Program-made: the position numbers and the translations under genes | The notes under the pieces: generated by a model | Database searches by the model: none | Seen by the model: only the letters and a program-made list of their open reading frames with translations | Told to the model about the DNA's origin: nothing | From: Fictibacillus solisalsi | Lineage (GTDB): Bacteria; Bacillota; Bacilli; Bacillales; Fictibacillaceae | Direction: 5' to 3' | NCBI RefSeq assembly: GCF_900103485.1 | Contig: NZ_FNHW01000001.1 | Location: 1,275,418 to 1,339,417 of the forward strand | Length of the DNA stretch: 64,000 nucleotides | In this document: piece after piece, positions 26,740-35,879 of the stretch | Numbering within the stretch: position 1 is the stretch's first letter | Layout of the letters: each line of letters opens with the position of its first letter

Positions 26740-27433
26740 ATTTTTTGATAAACTCCTGTGTCCAGCAATCGTCATTGCCGGTATAACCGATTCCGATATG
26801 GGTGTAATCAGGATTTAGAATATTCTTCCGGTGTCCCTCGCTGTTCATCCAGTCGTTGACGACTTGTTCAGGGGACTGTTGGCCGATGGCGATATTTTCT
26901 CCAGCCGAATCGTAATCAATGTTCATTTTATCCATTTGGTCAAAAGGGGAACCTTGCGTCGGGCTGTTGTGTGAAAAATAATTATTGTTATCCATGTCAT
27001 TTGCTTTGGATTGTGCCATATTGGTCAATTGTGGATCGTATTTCAGGTCAGAAAGTCCATGTTTCCTCCGTTCCTGATTGGTGAGTTCTACTACCTGCTG
27101 AATCATTTCCTGGCTGAATCCCTGGTTGCCAGAAGGTGGGGCAGCCGGCGGAACAGTTCCATTCATGTCAGGATTGGTTTCCATTTGGGTATCAGGGTTG
27201 TTATATGAAATATTTTCTTTTTTTATTTTCGATGTCGTTTTATGCCCTGTGGATGAGCGATAAGGTTGGTTTTCCGATGTGAGATAACCATTGCTCGTTT
27301 TAATCGTTTTTTGACCGGATAATGACTTATGATCTTTCTGATCGCTGCGAAGTTCATCCTTACTTACATTGTTGCAGCCTGCAAGAAAGAGAATAATCGC
27401 GAAGAATGAAAAGATGATCTGGGAACGCTTCAT
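26738..27433 (-). CDS. CAP/SCP-domain lipoprotein (YkwD-like)
   Basis: This is a 231-residue secreted lipoprotein. ATG 27433 is chosen because GGAGGAC lies just upstream; an in-frame ATG 54 bases further out has no such site. The signal peptide ends in the lipobox LAGC. A low-complexity region rich in Ser, Lys and Asn (about 25-110) links to the C-terminal CAP domain (about 115-231), with ELTNQERRKHGLSDL, YFSHNSPTQGSPFD, AGENIA and WMNSEGHRKNILNPDYTHIGIG. This is the pattern of bacterial YkwD-type CAP proteins found on the cell or spore surface. The function of the family in Bacillus is not settled. Confidence 0.9.
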   Translation of the reverse strand: MKRSQIIFSFFAIILFLAGCNNVSKDELRSDQKDHKSLSGQKTIKTSNGYLTSENQPYRSSTGHKTTSKIKKENISYNNPDTQMETNPDMNGTVPPAAPPSGNQGFSQEMIQQVVELTNQERRKHGLSDLKYDPQLTNMAQSKANDMDNNNYFSHNSPTQGSPFDQMDKMNIDYDSAGENIAIGQQSPEQVVNDWMNSEGHRKNILNPDYTHIGIGYTGNDDCWTQEFIKK

Positions 27434-27653
27434 GTTTGTCCTCCTTTCAAGATGTGCTATTTTTTCCAGACGTCCATAGTATTTCACAATCGGAAAAACC
27501 CATACATGATCAGCTTACAGCATCATACAACTGGTCCATTAAGGGAAGTTTATAACCATTGCGATAAGAAAAACGGTCAGTGAGCACTTTTCGTGCTTAA
27601 ATTACTTTTTGAAAGTATGATGGATGACAGACAGAGAAAAAAGGAGTGTCTTT

Positions 27654-28796
27654 ATGACAAATCAATATCAGCCCTTATTGGATGATTTTACTTTTGATAA
27701 TGGAATCTCATTGAAAAACCGGGTAGTCATGGCTCCCATGACCAATTTTTCTTCCAACGAAGATGGCACGGTTTCAGAAAGTGAAGTGAACTATTACATC
27801 CGGCGGTCCAAGGGCGCTGGAATGGTCATTACGGCCTGTGCTTATGTCAGTCCAAGCGGAAAAGGATTTCCAGGAGAATTTGGCACCCACAATGATGAAA
27901 TGATCCCAAGCCTTCGAAGACTGGCGGAGAGCATCAAAAAAGAAGGCGCGAAAGCTATTCTCCAAGTTTTTCATGGCGGCCGTATGTGTCCTCCTGAATT
28001 GGTGCCTGAAGGCGATGTTGTCAGTGCGAGTGCGGTGGCTCCTGAGCAGCAGACGCCAACCGGTGAGCAACCGCTCCCCCGTGAACTTACAGATGAAGAA
28101 ATCCAGTCGATCATCCGGGACTTTGGTGAATCGGCTAGAAGAGCTATTGAAGCTGGGTTTGACGGAATTGAAATTCATGGAGCCAACGGCTATCTGATAC
28201 AGCAGTTCTTTTCCCCGCACTCAAATCAGCGTACGGACAGGTGGGGAGGAACAATTAAAGAGCGTATGGCGTTCCCGCTTGCTGTGATCGACGAAGTGAA
28301 AAGTGCAGTGAAGAAGCATGCGAAGGAGCCGTTTCTGGTCGGATACAGGTTTTCACCTGAAGAACCAGAGACACCAGGAATTACAATGGATGAAACATTG
28401 TTATTAGTGGATGAACTTGCGAAAAAGCAATTGGACTATGTTCACGTTTCACTGATGGACTTTTGGTCTGTTCCAAGAAGAGGAGTGAATGATACCCGTT
28501 CTCGAATGGAAATTATCCAGGAAAGAGTGGGCAGCAAGGTTCCTGTAATCGGTGTCGGCTCCATCTACTCAGCAGATGATGCCTTAAAGGCCATCAAAAC
28601 GGGAGTACCGCTTATTGCAATTGGCAGGGAATTAATCATCGATCCAGACTGGGTCCAAAAAATTGAAGAAGGGCGCGCTTCTGAAATACAAACAAAGCTA
28701 AAAAAAGACGCTCAACATGAATTGGTGGTCCCTGACGCATTATGGCAGGCGATTATTAATACTCCAGGGTGGTTCCCAATAGAGGAAAATCAATAA
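27654..28796 (+). CDS. NADH-dependent flavin oxidoreductase, Old Yellow Enzyme family
   Basis: This is a 380-residue FMN-binding TIM barrel. It shows the N-terminal LKNRVVMAPMTNFSS, the mid-protein EIHGANGYLIQQFFSPHSNQRTD (catalytic-site His/Asn pair and substrate loop) and the C-terminal PLIAIGRELIIDPDW phosphate-binding region. The start at ATG 27654 follows AAGGAG; an upstream in-frame start 30 bases earlier is less well placed. It reduces activated C=C bonds such as enones and nitro compounds. It most resembles the YqiG-like branch. It is monocistronic with its own terminator. Confidence 0.92.
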   Translation: MTNQYQPLLDDFTFDNGISLKNRVVMAPMTNFSSNEDGTVSESEVNYYIRRSKGAGMVITACAYVSPSGKGFPGEFGTHNDEMIPSLRRLAESIKKEGAKAILQVFHGGRMCPPELVPEGDVVSASAVAPEQQTPTGEQPLPRELTDEEIQSIIRDFGESARRAIEAGFDGIEIHGANGYLIQQFFSPHSNQRTDRWGGTIKERMAFPLAVIDEVKSAVKKHAKEPFLVGYRFSPEEPETPGITMDETLLLVDELAKKQLDYVHVSLMDFWSVPRRGVNDTRSRMEIIQERVGSKVPVIGVGSIYSADDALKAIKTGVPLIAIGRELIIDPDWVQKIEEGRASEIQTKLKKDAQHELVVPDALWQAIINTPGWFPIEENQ

Positions 28797-28802
28797 GAAA
28801 TG

Positions 28803-28838
28803 AAACCCCTTTTGTCTTCAGGCAAAAAGGGGTTTTTT
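28803..28838 (+). terminator. Intrinsic terminator after the OYE gene
   Basis: AAACCCCTTTT (28803-28813) pairs with AAAAGGGGTTT (28825-28835), followed by T. Confidence 0.85.
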
Positions 28839-28917
28839 TCATGGACATGTATTCAATCTTTGAATGATGCGGCTTCATATTATGGTAGTACCCTACAAAA
28901 CAGGAGGGCAGATTGGT

Positions 28918-29013
28918 ATGATCCTCCGACATATCTCTTTGGGTCAAAACAAATGTACGGAACAATATAGGGGATGGCTTACTGTATTATGTTCGGTTCA
29001 ACCTTTAACTTAA
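28918..29013 (+). CDS. Possible 31-residue peptide
   Basis: ATG 28918 follows AGGAGGG (28902-28908) at a good distance. The reading frame gives MILRHISLGQNKC... ending CSVQPLT, then TAA at 29011-29013, about 20 bp before a strong terminator. No family is recognised. The Shine-Dalgarno and terminator argue for a small transcript; whether it is translated is uncertain. Confidence 0.35.
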   Translation: MILRHISLGQNKCTEQYRGWLTVLCSVQPLT

Positions 29014-29033
29014 ACACACCCGAATGATAAAAA

Positions 29034-29066
29034 AAACATCCCGGATTCGTCCGGGATGTTTTTTTA
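29034..29066. terminator. Bidirectional terminator before the minus-strand MDR gene
   Basis: AAACATCCCGGA (29034-29045) pairs with TCCGGGATGTTT (29050-29061), TTCG tetraloop and T run. Confidence 0.9.
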
Positions 29067-29068
29067 TA

Positions 29069-30061
29069 TCATACTATCTTAAAACCGATTTTTCCAAACT
29101 GAGAAGCGTTCTCCATCCGGTCAAAGGCATCTTTATATTGTGACAGCTCATACACCTTGTCAACAATAGGTTTAATATTGTGTTCTTCAATAAATTGCAG
29201 CATTTCTCTGTATTCTTCCCCGCTGCCCATCGTTGACCCCAAAAAGTTGAACTGGCCGTAAAAGAACTTTCGGAGATCCAGCTTCACTTCATCACCTGCC
29301 GAGGCACCAAATGCCACGATAGTTCCTCCGGTCCTGAGCTGATCGAGCGATTGATTGAACGTGGCAGCTCCTACGCTTTCGATTACAAGATCCATCTTCT
29401 GATTTTCAAGCTGGTCGTTCCAATTCTCATTGCTGTCAATGGCTTTTACAGCCCCAAGCTTGAGTGCGGCGTCTCCTTTTTCTTTTGAGCGGGAGGTGAC
29501 ATACACCTCAGCTCCGGCTGCTTTGGCAAACTGAAGTAAAAAGGTCGCGACCCCGCTTCCAATGCCGGGAATCAAAACTTTTTGATTTTCCTTTATTTTG
29601 GCCCTCGTGAACAAGACACGATAGGCAGTAAGTGCAGCCAATGATAAGACACCTGCTTCCTCCCATGTAAGGTGAGAAGGTTTTGGCAGGGCGTTTTCCT
29701 CAGGGATGACAATCTTTTCGGCGAACGTGCCATGAAACGGAAGGCCAAGAATTTCAAATCCTTTTGGGGGCGCATCACTCGTGTTTCTCCAGCCTGTTCC
29801 AGGATTAATAATCACTTCATCTCCGACCTGCACGGAAGTGACGTTTTCACCTACGGCGTCCACAATCCCTGCACCATCGGAACCTATTACCAACGGCGGA
29901 TCTTCTGGTTGATGTCTTTGAAGAACGAACAAATCACGATGGTTTAATCCTGCGGTTTTCAGTTTAACTCTTACTTCTCCAGCTTGGGGTGTCAGTTCTT
30001 CCATTTCTGAAAGATGAAGGCCTTCCAGTCCTTTTTGTTTTTGATGAATAAGTGCTTTCAT
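29069..30061 (-). CDS. Medium-chain dehydrogenase/reductase, zinc-independent quinone-oxidoreductase-like (YogA-like)
   Basis: This is a 330-residue MDR-superfamily enzyme. The N-terminal GroES-like domain includes LNHRDLFVLQ and IGSDGAGIVDAVGENV. The Rossmann domain has the dinucleotide motif PGIGSGVATFLLQFAKAAGAEVYVTS. The four cysteines of the structural zinc site are missing. ATG 30061 has a GGGAGG site; the extra 14 codons upstream lack one. It probably uses NADPH to reduce quinones, enals or alcohol-type carbonyls. Its divergent neighbour is an aromatic ring dioxygenase-like gene. Confidence 0.88.
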   Translation of the reverse strand: MKALIHQKQKGLEGLHLSEMEELTPQAGEVRVKLKTAGLNHRDLFVLQRHQPEDPPLVIGSDGAGIVDAVGENVTSVQVGDEVIINPGTGWRNTSDAPPKGFEILGLPFHGTFAEKIVIPEENALPKPSHLTWEEAGVLSLAALTAYRVLFTRAKIKENQKVLIPGIGSGVATFLLQFAKAAGAEVYVTSRSKEKGDAALKLGAVKAIDSNENWNDQLENQKMDLVIESVGAATFNQSLDQLRTGGTIVAFGASAGDEVKLDLRKFFYGQFNFLGSTMGSGEEYREMLQFIEEHNIKPIVDKVYELSQYKDAFDRMENASQFGKIGFKIV

Positions 30062-30162
30062 AACAACCTCCCGTGAATGTAATACTATATGTACGATTAT
30101 CATTCAGTGTATCAAAGTGAGTGGGAGATGTCCGCTATGTTGTTTTCCATCGGATATTTTTC

Positions 30163-30209
30163 TTGCTTTTTGTGTTAAGAAGCATATAATATATAGTAAC
30201 AAACTTACT
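30163..30209 (+). promoter_or_regulatory. Promoter and operator-like dyad of the catE-like gene
   Basis: TTGCTT (30163-30168) and TATAAT (30185-30190) are spaced 16 bp. Immediately downstream AGTAA-CAAAC-TTACT (30195-30209) is a perfect dyad overlapping the transcription start, reminiscent of DUF24/HxlR-type repressor sites (YodB/CatR) that control catE in B. subtilis. The regulator assignment is inferred. Confidence 0.55.
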
Positions 30210-30240
30210 TTTTGTATGTGAAAAGTTAAAGGAGAATCTC

Positions 30241-31101
30241 ATGAATTTTCATACTGCACCGCAAACCTTTGTTCAGCAAGTTCATTTAATCGTGAAGGAT
30301 TTGGATCGTTCCTTATCGTTTTATGATGATATATTAGGATTTTCCATTCTCAATCGAAAAGATAACAAGGTCGAACTTACACTGGATGGCACAAGCACCA
30401 TTTTAACGATTGAACAGCCCCAGAACGCCCAGCCTAAGCAGCCACGCACTGCTGGCTTGTACCACTTTGCATTGCTTGTTCCAACCCGGAAGGAGCTGGC
30501 CAAAGTCTTGCGGCATTTGCTCAATATTGGTTATCCGCTTCAGGGAGCGTCTGATCATCTTGTCAGTGAAGCGTTGTATCTGGCTGACCCGGATGGCAAC
30601 GGAATCGAGATTTACCGGGACCGAGACTCAGGTGATTGGCAATGGAATAACGGACAGGTGGTCATGACAACTGAACCACTCGATGCAGAAGGGTTGCTTG
30701 CTGAAAGTATGGGTATGGTATTTGAAGGGCTGCCACCGGAAACCATTATGGGCCATCTCCATCTTCATGTTTCACACTTGGAAGAGGCCGAAGCTTTTTA
30801 TTGCAAAGGACTTGGCTTTGAGGTTGTCCAGCGACTCGGCAACCAAGCGCTTTTCATTTCAACAGGCAAGTACCACCATCATCTCGGCCTGAATATCTGG
30901 AATGGAAAAGGTGCTCCTGCTCCTGCTTCCAATGCTGTGGGAATCGACGAATTTTTGGTTGTATATCCAACGAATGAAGCTAGAAAAGAGGCAGTCATCC
31001 GCCTTGAAACTTTAGGATTTGTTTCAACACAAACAGAGACGGATTTTTACCTGACTGATCCGTCCGGAACAAAAATGAAACTTGCTGTAGAATATCAGTA
31101 A
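30241..31101 (+). CDS. catE: VOC-family extradiol dioxygenase, CatE-like (catechol 2,3-dioxygenase type)
   Basis: These 286 residues form two tandem vicinal-oxygen-chelate modules. The first has VQQVHLIVKDLDRSLSFYDDILGF and GLYHFALLVPTRKELAKVL. The second has GHLHLHVSHLEEAEAFYCKGLGFE with the conserved metal His. The length and motifs match CatE (YfiE) of B. subtilis, which opens the ring of catechols. In Bacillus it is induced by catechol or quinone stress and repressed by MarR/DUF24 proteins, in keeping with the dyad over the promoter. The symbol is given by family resemblance; activity on catechol is not proven here. Confidence 0.82.
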   Translation: MNFHTAPQTFVQQVHLIVKDLDRSLSFYDDILGFSILNRKDNKVELTLDGTSTILTIEQPQNAQPKQPRTAGLYHFALLVPTRKELAKVLRHLLNIGYPLQGASDHLVSEALYLADPDGNGIEIYRDRDSGDWQWNNGQVVMTTEPLDAEGLLAESMGMVFEGLPPETIMGHLHLHVSHLEEAEAFYCKGLGFEVVQRLGNQALFISTGKYHHHLGLNIWNGKGAPAPASNAVGIDEFLVVYPTNEARKEAVIRLETLGFVSTQTETDFYLTDPSGTKMKLAVEYQ

Positions 31102-31111
31102 CAAACATTCA

Positions 31112-31153
31112 AAAACCTCATCACATCGTATAGTATGTGATGAGGTTTTTTTA
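31112..31153. terminator. Bidirectional terminator between catE-like and yitT-like genes
   Basis: A 15-bp perfect stem (31112-31126 with 31135-31149) with flanking A and T runs. Confidence 0.9.
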
Positions 31154-31732
31154 TGATAGAAACAAATTGACCGATTGATATGAAGTCAAAAGTGCTGTTA
31201 CAAATCCCGCAATCAAAATGGTCACAAATGAAAACAACAAATAGGGATCTTTCAAGACAAGCATGCCCGTTGTAATAATGATTGCATCCAGGATAATCAT
31301 GAGAAGACCCGGGTTGAATCGAAACCATTTGGACATCAGGAGTGCGAGCAGATCAAGCCCGCCGACACAAGTATTATATCTCATCATTACCCCGACTCCT
31401 GTTCCGATCAATGTCCCGCCAATACAGGCACTGATCCAAATGGGAAGGTGGAACAGTCCTTGCAAGGGGAACATACCGTCAATCAGCAGGGAGGAAAGTA
31501 GCATACCCATCAGACTGTTAAAAAAATAGAGTTTATTATAGTGCAGCGCCATCAAAAAGATTGGAGCGCTGAGACAGATGATCGTCATCCCCACCTGAAA
31601 TCCGGCAGTGTACTTCAACAGGAGGGCAAGGCCGATAAAACCTCCGTTCAATATATGCTGTGGCAGGATAAAACCATTAATTCCAATTCCCATTAATGTA
31701 CTTCCGCAGCCGATGGCTATAAGTTTATTCAT
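31151..31732 (-). CDS. YitT-family membrane protein lacking the C-terminal domain
   Basis: This 193-residue protein has five to six hydrophobic segments. It shows the family signature GINGFILPQHILNGGFIGLALLL and the second repeat GVGVMMRYNTCVGGLDLLALLM. YitT-family proteins (DUF161) normally have about 280 residues with a cytoplasmic DUF2179 domain. Here the protein ends after the membrane part, which is the short form of the family. The function is unknown. It is divergent from the glutaminase gene. Confidence 0.8.
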   Translation of the reverse strand: MNKLIAIGCGSTLMGIGINGFILPQHILNGGFIGLALLLKYTAGFQVGMTIICLSAPIFLMALHYNKLYFFNSLMGMLLSSLLIDGMFPLQGLFHLPIWISACIGGTLIGTGVGVMMRYNTCVGGLDLLALLMSKWFRFNPGLLMIILDAIIITTGMLVLKDPYLLFSFVTILIAGFVTALLTSYQSVNLFLS

Positions 31733-31868
31733 AGTTCTTCATCCCTGTCCCTTTATTTATATTACTTTATGTTCAACCACTCTTTATTATTAATTTTCAT
31801 CCGTTTTCCGTATGAACCGGACAATGAAGTGAAAACTAATTCTATGAAACAGAAACGGAGAAACAATT

Positions 31869-32798
31869 ATGCCCTGTACATCAAGTGAAGAGCTAAAGCA
31901 GATTATGATGAAAGCAAAAGAATATACCAAGTTTGGTAAGGTGGCAGACTATATCCCTGCGCTACATAAGGCGGATCCGGACGAGTTGTCTGTTGCAATA
32001 TCTTATCCTGACGGAAACTGCCTGTCTGCCGGTGATGTGAAGATGAAAATTTCACTTCAAAGCATTTCAAAAGTTTTGGCACTTGCACTGGCGCTTATGG
32101 ACCAGGGGGAAGATCACGTGTTTTCCAAAGTGGGATACGAACCAACTGGAGATCCATTCAATTCCATCGTAAAACTCGAAATCAGCAAACCATCCAAACC
32201 GCTTAACCCGATGATTAATGCAGGGGCGCTTGCTGTTACTCATATGATTAAAGGAGAATCCGTTCAGGAGAGATTTAACCGGCTGCTTGATTTTATAAGG
32301 AAGCTCGCTGGTAATCCTGCCATTTCCTACTGTGAGGATGTAGCAGCCTCGGAGCATGAGACTGCGCATCTTAACCGTGCACTGTGTTATTTTATGAAGC
32401 AGCACGGTATTATCAATGAAGATGTGGAGCGTTTCATTTATCTGTATACGAAACAATGTGCGATTGAGATGAATTGCCTGGACCTAGCACGAATCGGACT
32501 GGTGTTTGCGTTTGACGGAGCCGAGCCGTTAACCAAAGAACAGATTATTCCTGTTTCCGTTGCCCGGATCTGTAAAACCTTTATGGTGACATGCGGGATG
32601 TATAATGCATCCGGCGAGTTTGCTGTACGTGTAGGGATACCTGCAAAAAGCTGCGTTTCCGGGGGCATCATGGGAGCTGTTCCGAACCGGTTTGGCATCG
32701 GAATTTTTGGTGCAGCCCTAGATAATAAAGGAAACAGCATCGCGGGGGTAAAAATACTTGAAATGCTGTCCAAACAGTATGATTTAAGCATGTTTTAA
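31869..32798 (+). CDS. glsA: Glutaminase A
   Basis: This is a 309-residue serine-dependent beta-lactamase-fold glutaminase that converts glutamine to glutamate and ammonia. The key motifs are present: the nucleophile Ser in [15 protein letters not shown] (SxxK), the [11 protein letters not shown] segment, [18 protein letters not shown] and the C-terminal [26 protein letters not shown]. Full family length. With gltAB earlier in the window and the ammonium transporter later it adds to local nitrogen metabolism, but it is transcribed separately. Confidence 0.95.
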   Translation: MPCTSSEELKQIMMKAKEYTKFGKVADYIPALHKADPDELSVAISYPDGNCLSAGDVKMKISLQSISKVLALALALMDQGEDHVFSKVGYEPTGDPFNSIVKLEISKPSKPLNPMINAGALAVTHMIKGESVQERFNRLLDFIRKLAGNPAISYCEDVAASEHETAHLNRALCYFMKQHGIINEDVERFIYLYTKQCAIEMNCLDLARIGLVFAFDGAEPLTKEQIIPVSVARICKTFMVTCGMYNASGEFAVRVGIPAKSCVSGGIMGAVPNRFGIGIFGAALDNKGNSIAGVKILEMLSKQYDLSMF

Positions 32799-32804
32799 GT
32801 AGAA

Positions 32805-32838
32805 AAGGGCTTTCCTGCTGATAAGGAAGCTGTTTTTT
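32805..32838 (+). terminator. Probable intrinsic terminator of glsA
   Basis: An imperfect hairpin (GGCTTTCCT with AAGGAAGCT, one bulge) is followed by T7. Confidence 0.5.
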
Positions 32839-32916
32839 TATGCACGATGGAGGGTATCTTAAAACTATTTAATGGACCTGTCATCAAAAACTATCGGAAA
32901 TAAGGGGACATCATTC

Positions 32917-33729
32917 ATGAACATAACGCCAAACCAGCGAATACAATTGCATGGATTCAATAATCTAACGAAATCATTAAGTTTTAATATGTACGATATT
33001 TGTTATACGAAAACGAGAGAGGAAAGAGAAGCTTACATTGCCTACATTGATGAAGAGTACAGTGCTGAGCGGTTAACCCGCATCCTTCAGGGGGTCTCCG
33101 ACCGGATCGGGGCTCATGTCTTGAACATCGCCAAGCAGGATTATGTGCCTCAGGGAGCAAGCGTTACTGTATTAGTATCAGAAGGGCCGGTAGTGGAAGT
33201 GCCGACCGATCACCTCGAAGAAAAGCCGGCTGCAATGCCGGAATCCGTCGTTATGCAGCTAGATAAAAGCCATTTGACGGTTCATACGTATCCAGAATAC
33301 CATCCGGAAGAGGGAATCAGTACGTTCAGGGCAGATATAGATGTTTCTACCTGCGGTGAGATTTCGCCGCTGAAAGCGCTGAATCATTTGATAGATTCTT
33401 TCGACACGGATATTATGACGATTGATTACAGGGTAAGAGGTTTTACACGAGATTTTAAAGGACGAAAGCTTTTTATTGACCATGATATCCATTCCATTCA
33501 AAATTACATTGATGAAGAACATAAAGAAGAATTTGACATGATCGATTCCAACATTTATCAGGAAAATATCTTTCACACCAAATGCAAATTAAAAAAATTT
33601 GATCTAAACAATTACCTGTTCGGCTATAAGAGTGAATCGCTGAGTGAAGAGGAAAAAACAGCAATCACTTCAAGGATTACTGAAGAGATGGATGAAATCT
33701 ATTTTGGGCGAAATATGAACCGCCGGTAA
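32917..33729 (+). CDS. speD: S-adenosylmethionine decarboxylase proenzyme, E. coli-type (class 1A)
   Basis: This 270-residue protein is strikingly like E. coli SpeD (264 residues): [41 protein letters not shown] and [12 protein letters not shown]. Self-cleavage at Lys117-Ser118 ([13 protein letters not shown]) creates the pyruvoyl group. The conserved Cys lies in [12 protein letters not shown]. The product decarboxylates SAM for spermidine synthesis. ATG 32917 is chosen because AAGGGGA is 8 bases upstream; the frame is open 45 bases further. B. subtilis SpeD is the short 126-residue class 1B form, so this is the other lineage. No speE is adjacent. Confidence 0.93.
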   Translation: MNITPNQRIQLHGFNNLTKSLSFNMYDICYTKTREEREAYIAYIDEEYSAERLTRILQGVSDRIGAHVLNIAKQDYVPQGASVTVLVSEGPVVEVPTDHLEEKPAAMPESVVMQLDKSHLTVHTYPEYHPEEGISTFRADIDVSTCGEISPLKALNHLIDSFDTDIMTIDYRVRGFTRDFKGRKLFIDHDIHSIQNYIDEEHKEEFDMIDSNIYQENIFHTKCKLKKFDLNNYLFGYKSESLSEEEKTAITSRITEEMDEIYFGRNMNRR

Positions 33730-33732
33730 AAG

Positions 33733-33762
33733 AAAAGAGACCCGAGAGGGGTCTCTTTTTTT
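33733..33762. terminator. Bidirectional terminator between speD and the SASP gene
   Basis: AAAGAGACCC / GGGTCTCTTT stem with a short loop and a T8 tail. Confidence 0.85.
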
Positions 33763-33773
33763 GAAATCCAGCT

Positions 33774-33965
33774 TTAACGAGGCTGGTTTCTGAGCTGTTG
33801 TTCTCCCATAGCGACTAAACGTTTCGTCATTTCACCGCCGACAGAACCATTCGCTCTCGAAGTTGTGTCTGCACCAAGCTTTACTCCAAACTCATTGGCA
33901 ATTTCCTCCTTCATCTGCCCTAGAGCATTTTCAGAACCCGGTACCAAAAGTTTGTTTCTTGCCAT
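33774..33965 (-). CDS. Alpha/beta-type small acid-soluble spore protein
   Basis: This 63-residue protein saturates DNA in the spore core and protects it from UV and heat. The family core is evident: [32 protein letters not shown], including the germination-protease cleavage region (EIA / EFGV). The ribosome binding site CGGAGGTG is strong. A short palindrome ACAGCG-AAT-CGCTGT (33992-34006 on the minus strand) lies in the untranslated leader. Expression is expected in the forespore under SigG, though I could not identify a convincing SigG promoter. Confidence 0.95.
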   Translation of the reverse strand: MARNKLLVPGSENALGQMKEEIANEFGVKLGADTTSRANGSVGGEMTKRLVAMGEQQLRNQPR

Positions 33966-34172
33966 GCTTCAACACCTCCGCTTAAAGTTGAACAGCGATT
34001 CGCTGTCCGTTATATAAGATTTCCGAAAATGGGCAGGGGCATTCGTTCTAGGGACAACACTTGTTCAAGAATGGAAAAGAAGGAATAATGCACACACTTA
34101 GCCCGGGTGGAGTTCCTGCGTTATAATGAGAAGGAATAAGACATAAGTTCAAGTAAAAAAGGGTGAAGCTGC

Positions 34173-34742
34173 ATGGACATTTTTGATGCAATAAAAACAA
34201 GAAGAAGTATCGGGAAAGTGAAAGATCAACCTGTACCGAAAGAGTATATCGAAAAAATCCTGGAATCCGGAACGTATGCGCCAAATCATCACCGTACAAA
34301 TCCTTGGCGTTTCTTTGTACTGACAGGAGAAGGCAGAAACCGATTCGGGGAACATCTTTCCAGTGTAACCAAGCTTTCAATGAAAGAGCCGCTTTCTGAA
34401 GAAGATATTCAAAAACTCGAAAAGACGAAGAAAAAACCGCTTCGAGCCCCAGTCATTATTGCGGTTGGCGTGGAGCCAAATGATGGCCAGAAAATCATCC
34501 GTGAGGAAGAAGTTGCTGCGGTAAATGCGGCTGTTCAGAATATGCTTTTGGCAGCACATGCGTTGGGCCTTGGTGCCGTTTGGCGAACGGGAGCCATTTG
34601 CTATCATGAAAAAATGAAGGATTTTTTCCAGCTTTCATCTAACGGGGAGATGGCGGGCTTCATTTATCTGGGTTTTCCGGAGGTTAATCCGACAGATCTA
34701 AAAAAACAACATTTCAACGAAGTTACTCAATGGATAAACTAG
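34173..34742 (+). CDS. Nitroreductase-family flavoprotein
   Basis: These 189 residues form one nitroreductase domain. The N-terminal DIFDAIKTRRSIGKV motif binds the FMN phosphate, APNHHRTNPWRFFVLTGEG is the loop near the flavin, and AAVQNMLLAAHALGLGAVWRTG is the conserved helix followed by the GFIYLGFPE flavin contact. It reduces nitroaromatics or quinones with NAD(P)H, or acts in cofactor metabolism; the substrate is unknown. It resembles YdgI/YfhC-type Bacillus proteins. Monocistronic, with a terminator. Confidence 0.88.
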   Translation: MDIFDAIKTRRSIGKVKDQPVPKEYIEKILESGTYAPNHHRTNPWRFFVLTGEGRNRFGEHLSSVTKLSMKEPLSEEDIQKLEKTKKKPLRAPVIIAVGVEPNDGQKIIREEEVAAVNAAVQNMLLAAHALGLGAVWRTGAICYHEKMKDFFQLSSNGEMAGFIYLGFPEVNPTDLKKQHFNEVTQWIN

Positions 34743-34751
34743 TTTTGCAAG

Positions 34752-34788
34752 CGAAGAGGCGCTGATTCAATGCTCTCTTCGTTTTTTT
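34752..34788 (+). terminator. Intrinsic terminator after the nitroreductase gene
   Basis: CGAAGAG (34752-34758) pairs with CTCTTCG (34775-34781), followed by seven T. Confidence 0.75.
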
Positions 34789-34848
34789 GTTGCGAATTGG
34801 GGTAAAGGTATCTGTATGTCCAAATCCAGTTGCAAGAGAGGATGACCA

Positions 34849-35838
34849 TTGGTGAAAAAAAGGAAACTTGGCAGTCAGGGCCTGGAAGTATCGGCACTCG
34901 GTTTAGGATGCATGGGAATGTCTGACTTTTACAGCGGACAAGACGATGAGGAATCGGTGCGCACGATTCACCGGGCCTTGGAACTGGGTGTGAATTTTCT
35001 TGATACGGCCGACATGTATGGTGTAGGGAAAAACGAAGAACTGGTTGGTAACGCCATCAGAGACCGGAGGCAGGATGTGATCCTTGCCACGAAATTCGGC
35101 AATGTAAGAGGAGATGACGGTTCTTTTTTAGGAATAAACGGCCACCCGAAATACGTAAAGGAAGCGTGTGAAAAGAGCTTAAGACGGCTTGGAACTGATT
35201 ATATTGATCTTTATTATCAGCACCGGGTGGATCCGGGCGTGCCTATTGAAGAAACAGTTGGCGCAATGTCCATCCTTGTTCAGGAGGGAAAGGTACGATT
35301 TCTTGGCCTTTCGGAGGCTGGGCCGGAAACGATCAGGCGTGCCAATGATGTTCATCCCATCACAGCGCTCCAAACGGAATACTCGTTATGGAGCCGGGAT
35401 GTGGAGGATCAAAATCTTCCCGCCGTGCGCGATCTGGGAATCGGTTTTGTCCCTTATAGTCCGCTTGGCCGGGGATTTTTAACCGGTCAGATCCAGAACT
35501 TTAATGACTTGGCAGAGGATGATTACCGCCGTAATTCGCCACGTTTTCAAGGAGAGAATTTTCAAAAAAATCTCGATCTTGTTCAAAAGATTAAGGAAAT
35601 TGCCAAAGAAAAAGAATGCACAGCTTCACAGCTCGCACTTGCCTGGCTGCTGGCGCAGGGAGAAGACATTGTGCCGATTCCGGGAACAAAGAGAACCAAG
35701 TTTCTGGAAGAAAATATAGATGCACTGGGAGTTCAAGTCACTCAAGAAGATACTAGACGCATAAATGAGGTAGCCCCAAAAGGAGCAGCCGCGGGAGAAC
35801 GCTATCCGGCAGAAGGCATGAAAAGTGTAAACATTTAA
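34849..35838 (+). CDS. Aldo/keto reductase
   Basis: This 329-residue NADPH-dependent TIM barrel has the catalytic tetrad visible as Asp and Tyr in [15 protein letters not shown], Lys in ILATKFG and His in [10 protein letters not shown]. The C-terminal cofactor-binding segment is [17 protein letters not shown]. It belongs to the IolS/YajO-like AKR group reducing aldehydes and ketones. TTG 34849 and GTG 34852 are both possible starts after GAGAGGATG. A terminator follows directly. Confidence 0.92.
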   Translation: MVKKRKLGSQGLEVSALGLGCMGMSDFYSGQDDEESVRTIHRALELGVNFLDTADMYGVGKNEELVGNAIRDRRQDVILATKFGNVRGDDGSFLGINGHPKYVKEACEKSLRRLGTDYIDLYYQHRVDPGVPIEETVGAMSILVQEGKVRFLGLSEAGPETIRRANDVHPITALQTEYSLWSRDVEDQNLPAVRDLGIGFVPYSPLGRGFLTGQIQNFNDLAEDDYRRNSPRFQGENFQKNLDLVQKIKEIAKEKECTASQLALAWLLAQGEDIVPIPGTKRTKFLEENIDALGVQVTQEDTRRINEVAPKGAAAGERYPAEGMKSVNI

Positions 35839-35845
35839 TCTACCC

Positions 35846-35874
35846 AGGAACTCTCTTAGAGAGTTCCTTTTTTA
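35846..35874 (+). terminator. Intrinsic terminator after the aldo/keto reductase gene
   Basis: AGGAACTCT (35846-35854) pairs with AGAGTTCCT (35860-35868), with a T tail. Confidence 0.85.
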
Positions 35875-35879
35875 TTTAT

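Noticed and set aside
32872-32916. Upstream start for speD
   Set aside because: No Shine-Dalgarno before 32872; AAGGGGA is correctly spaced only for ATG 32917.
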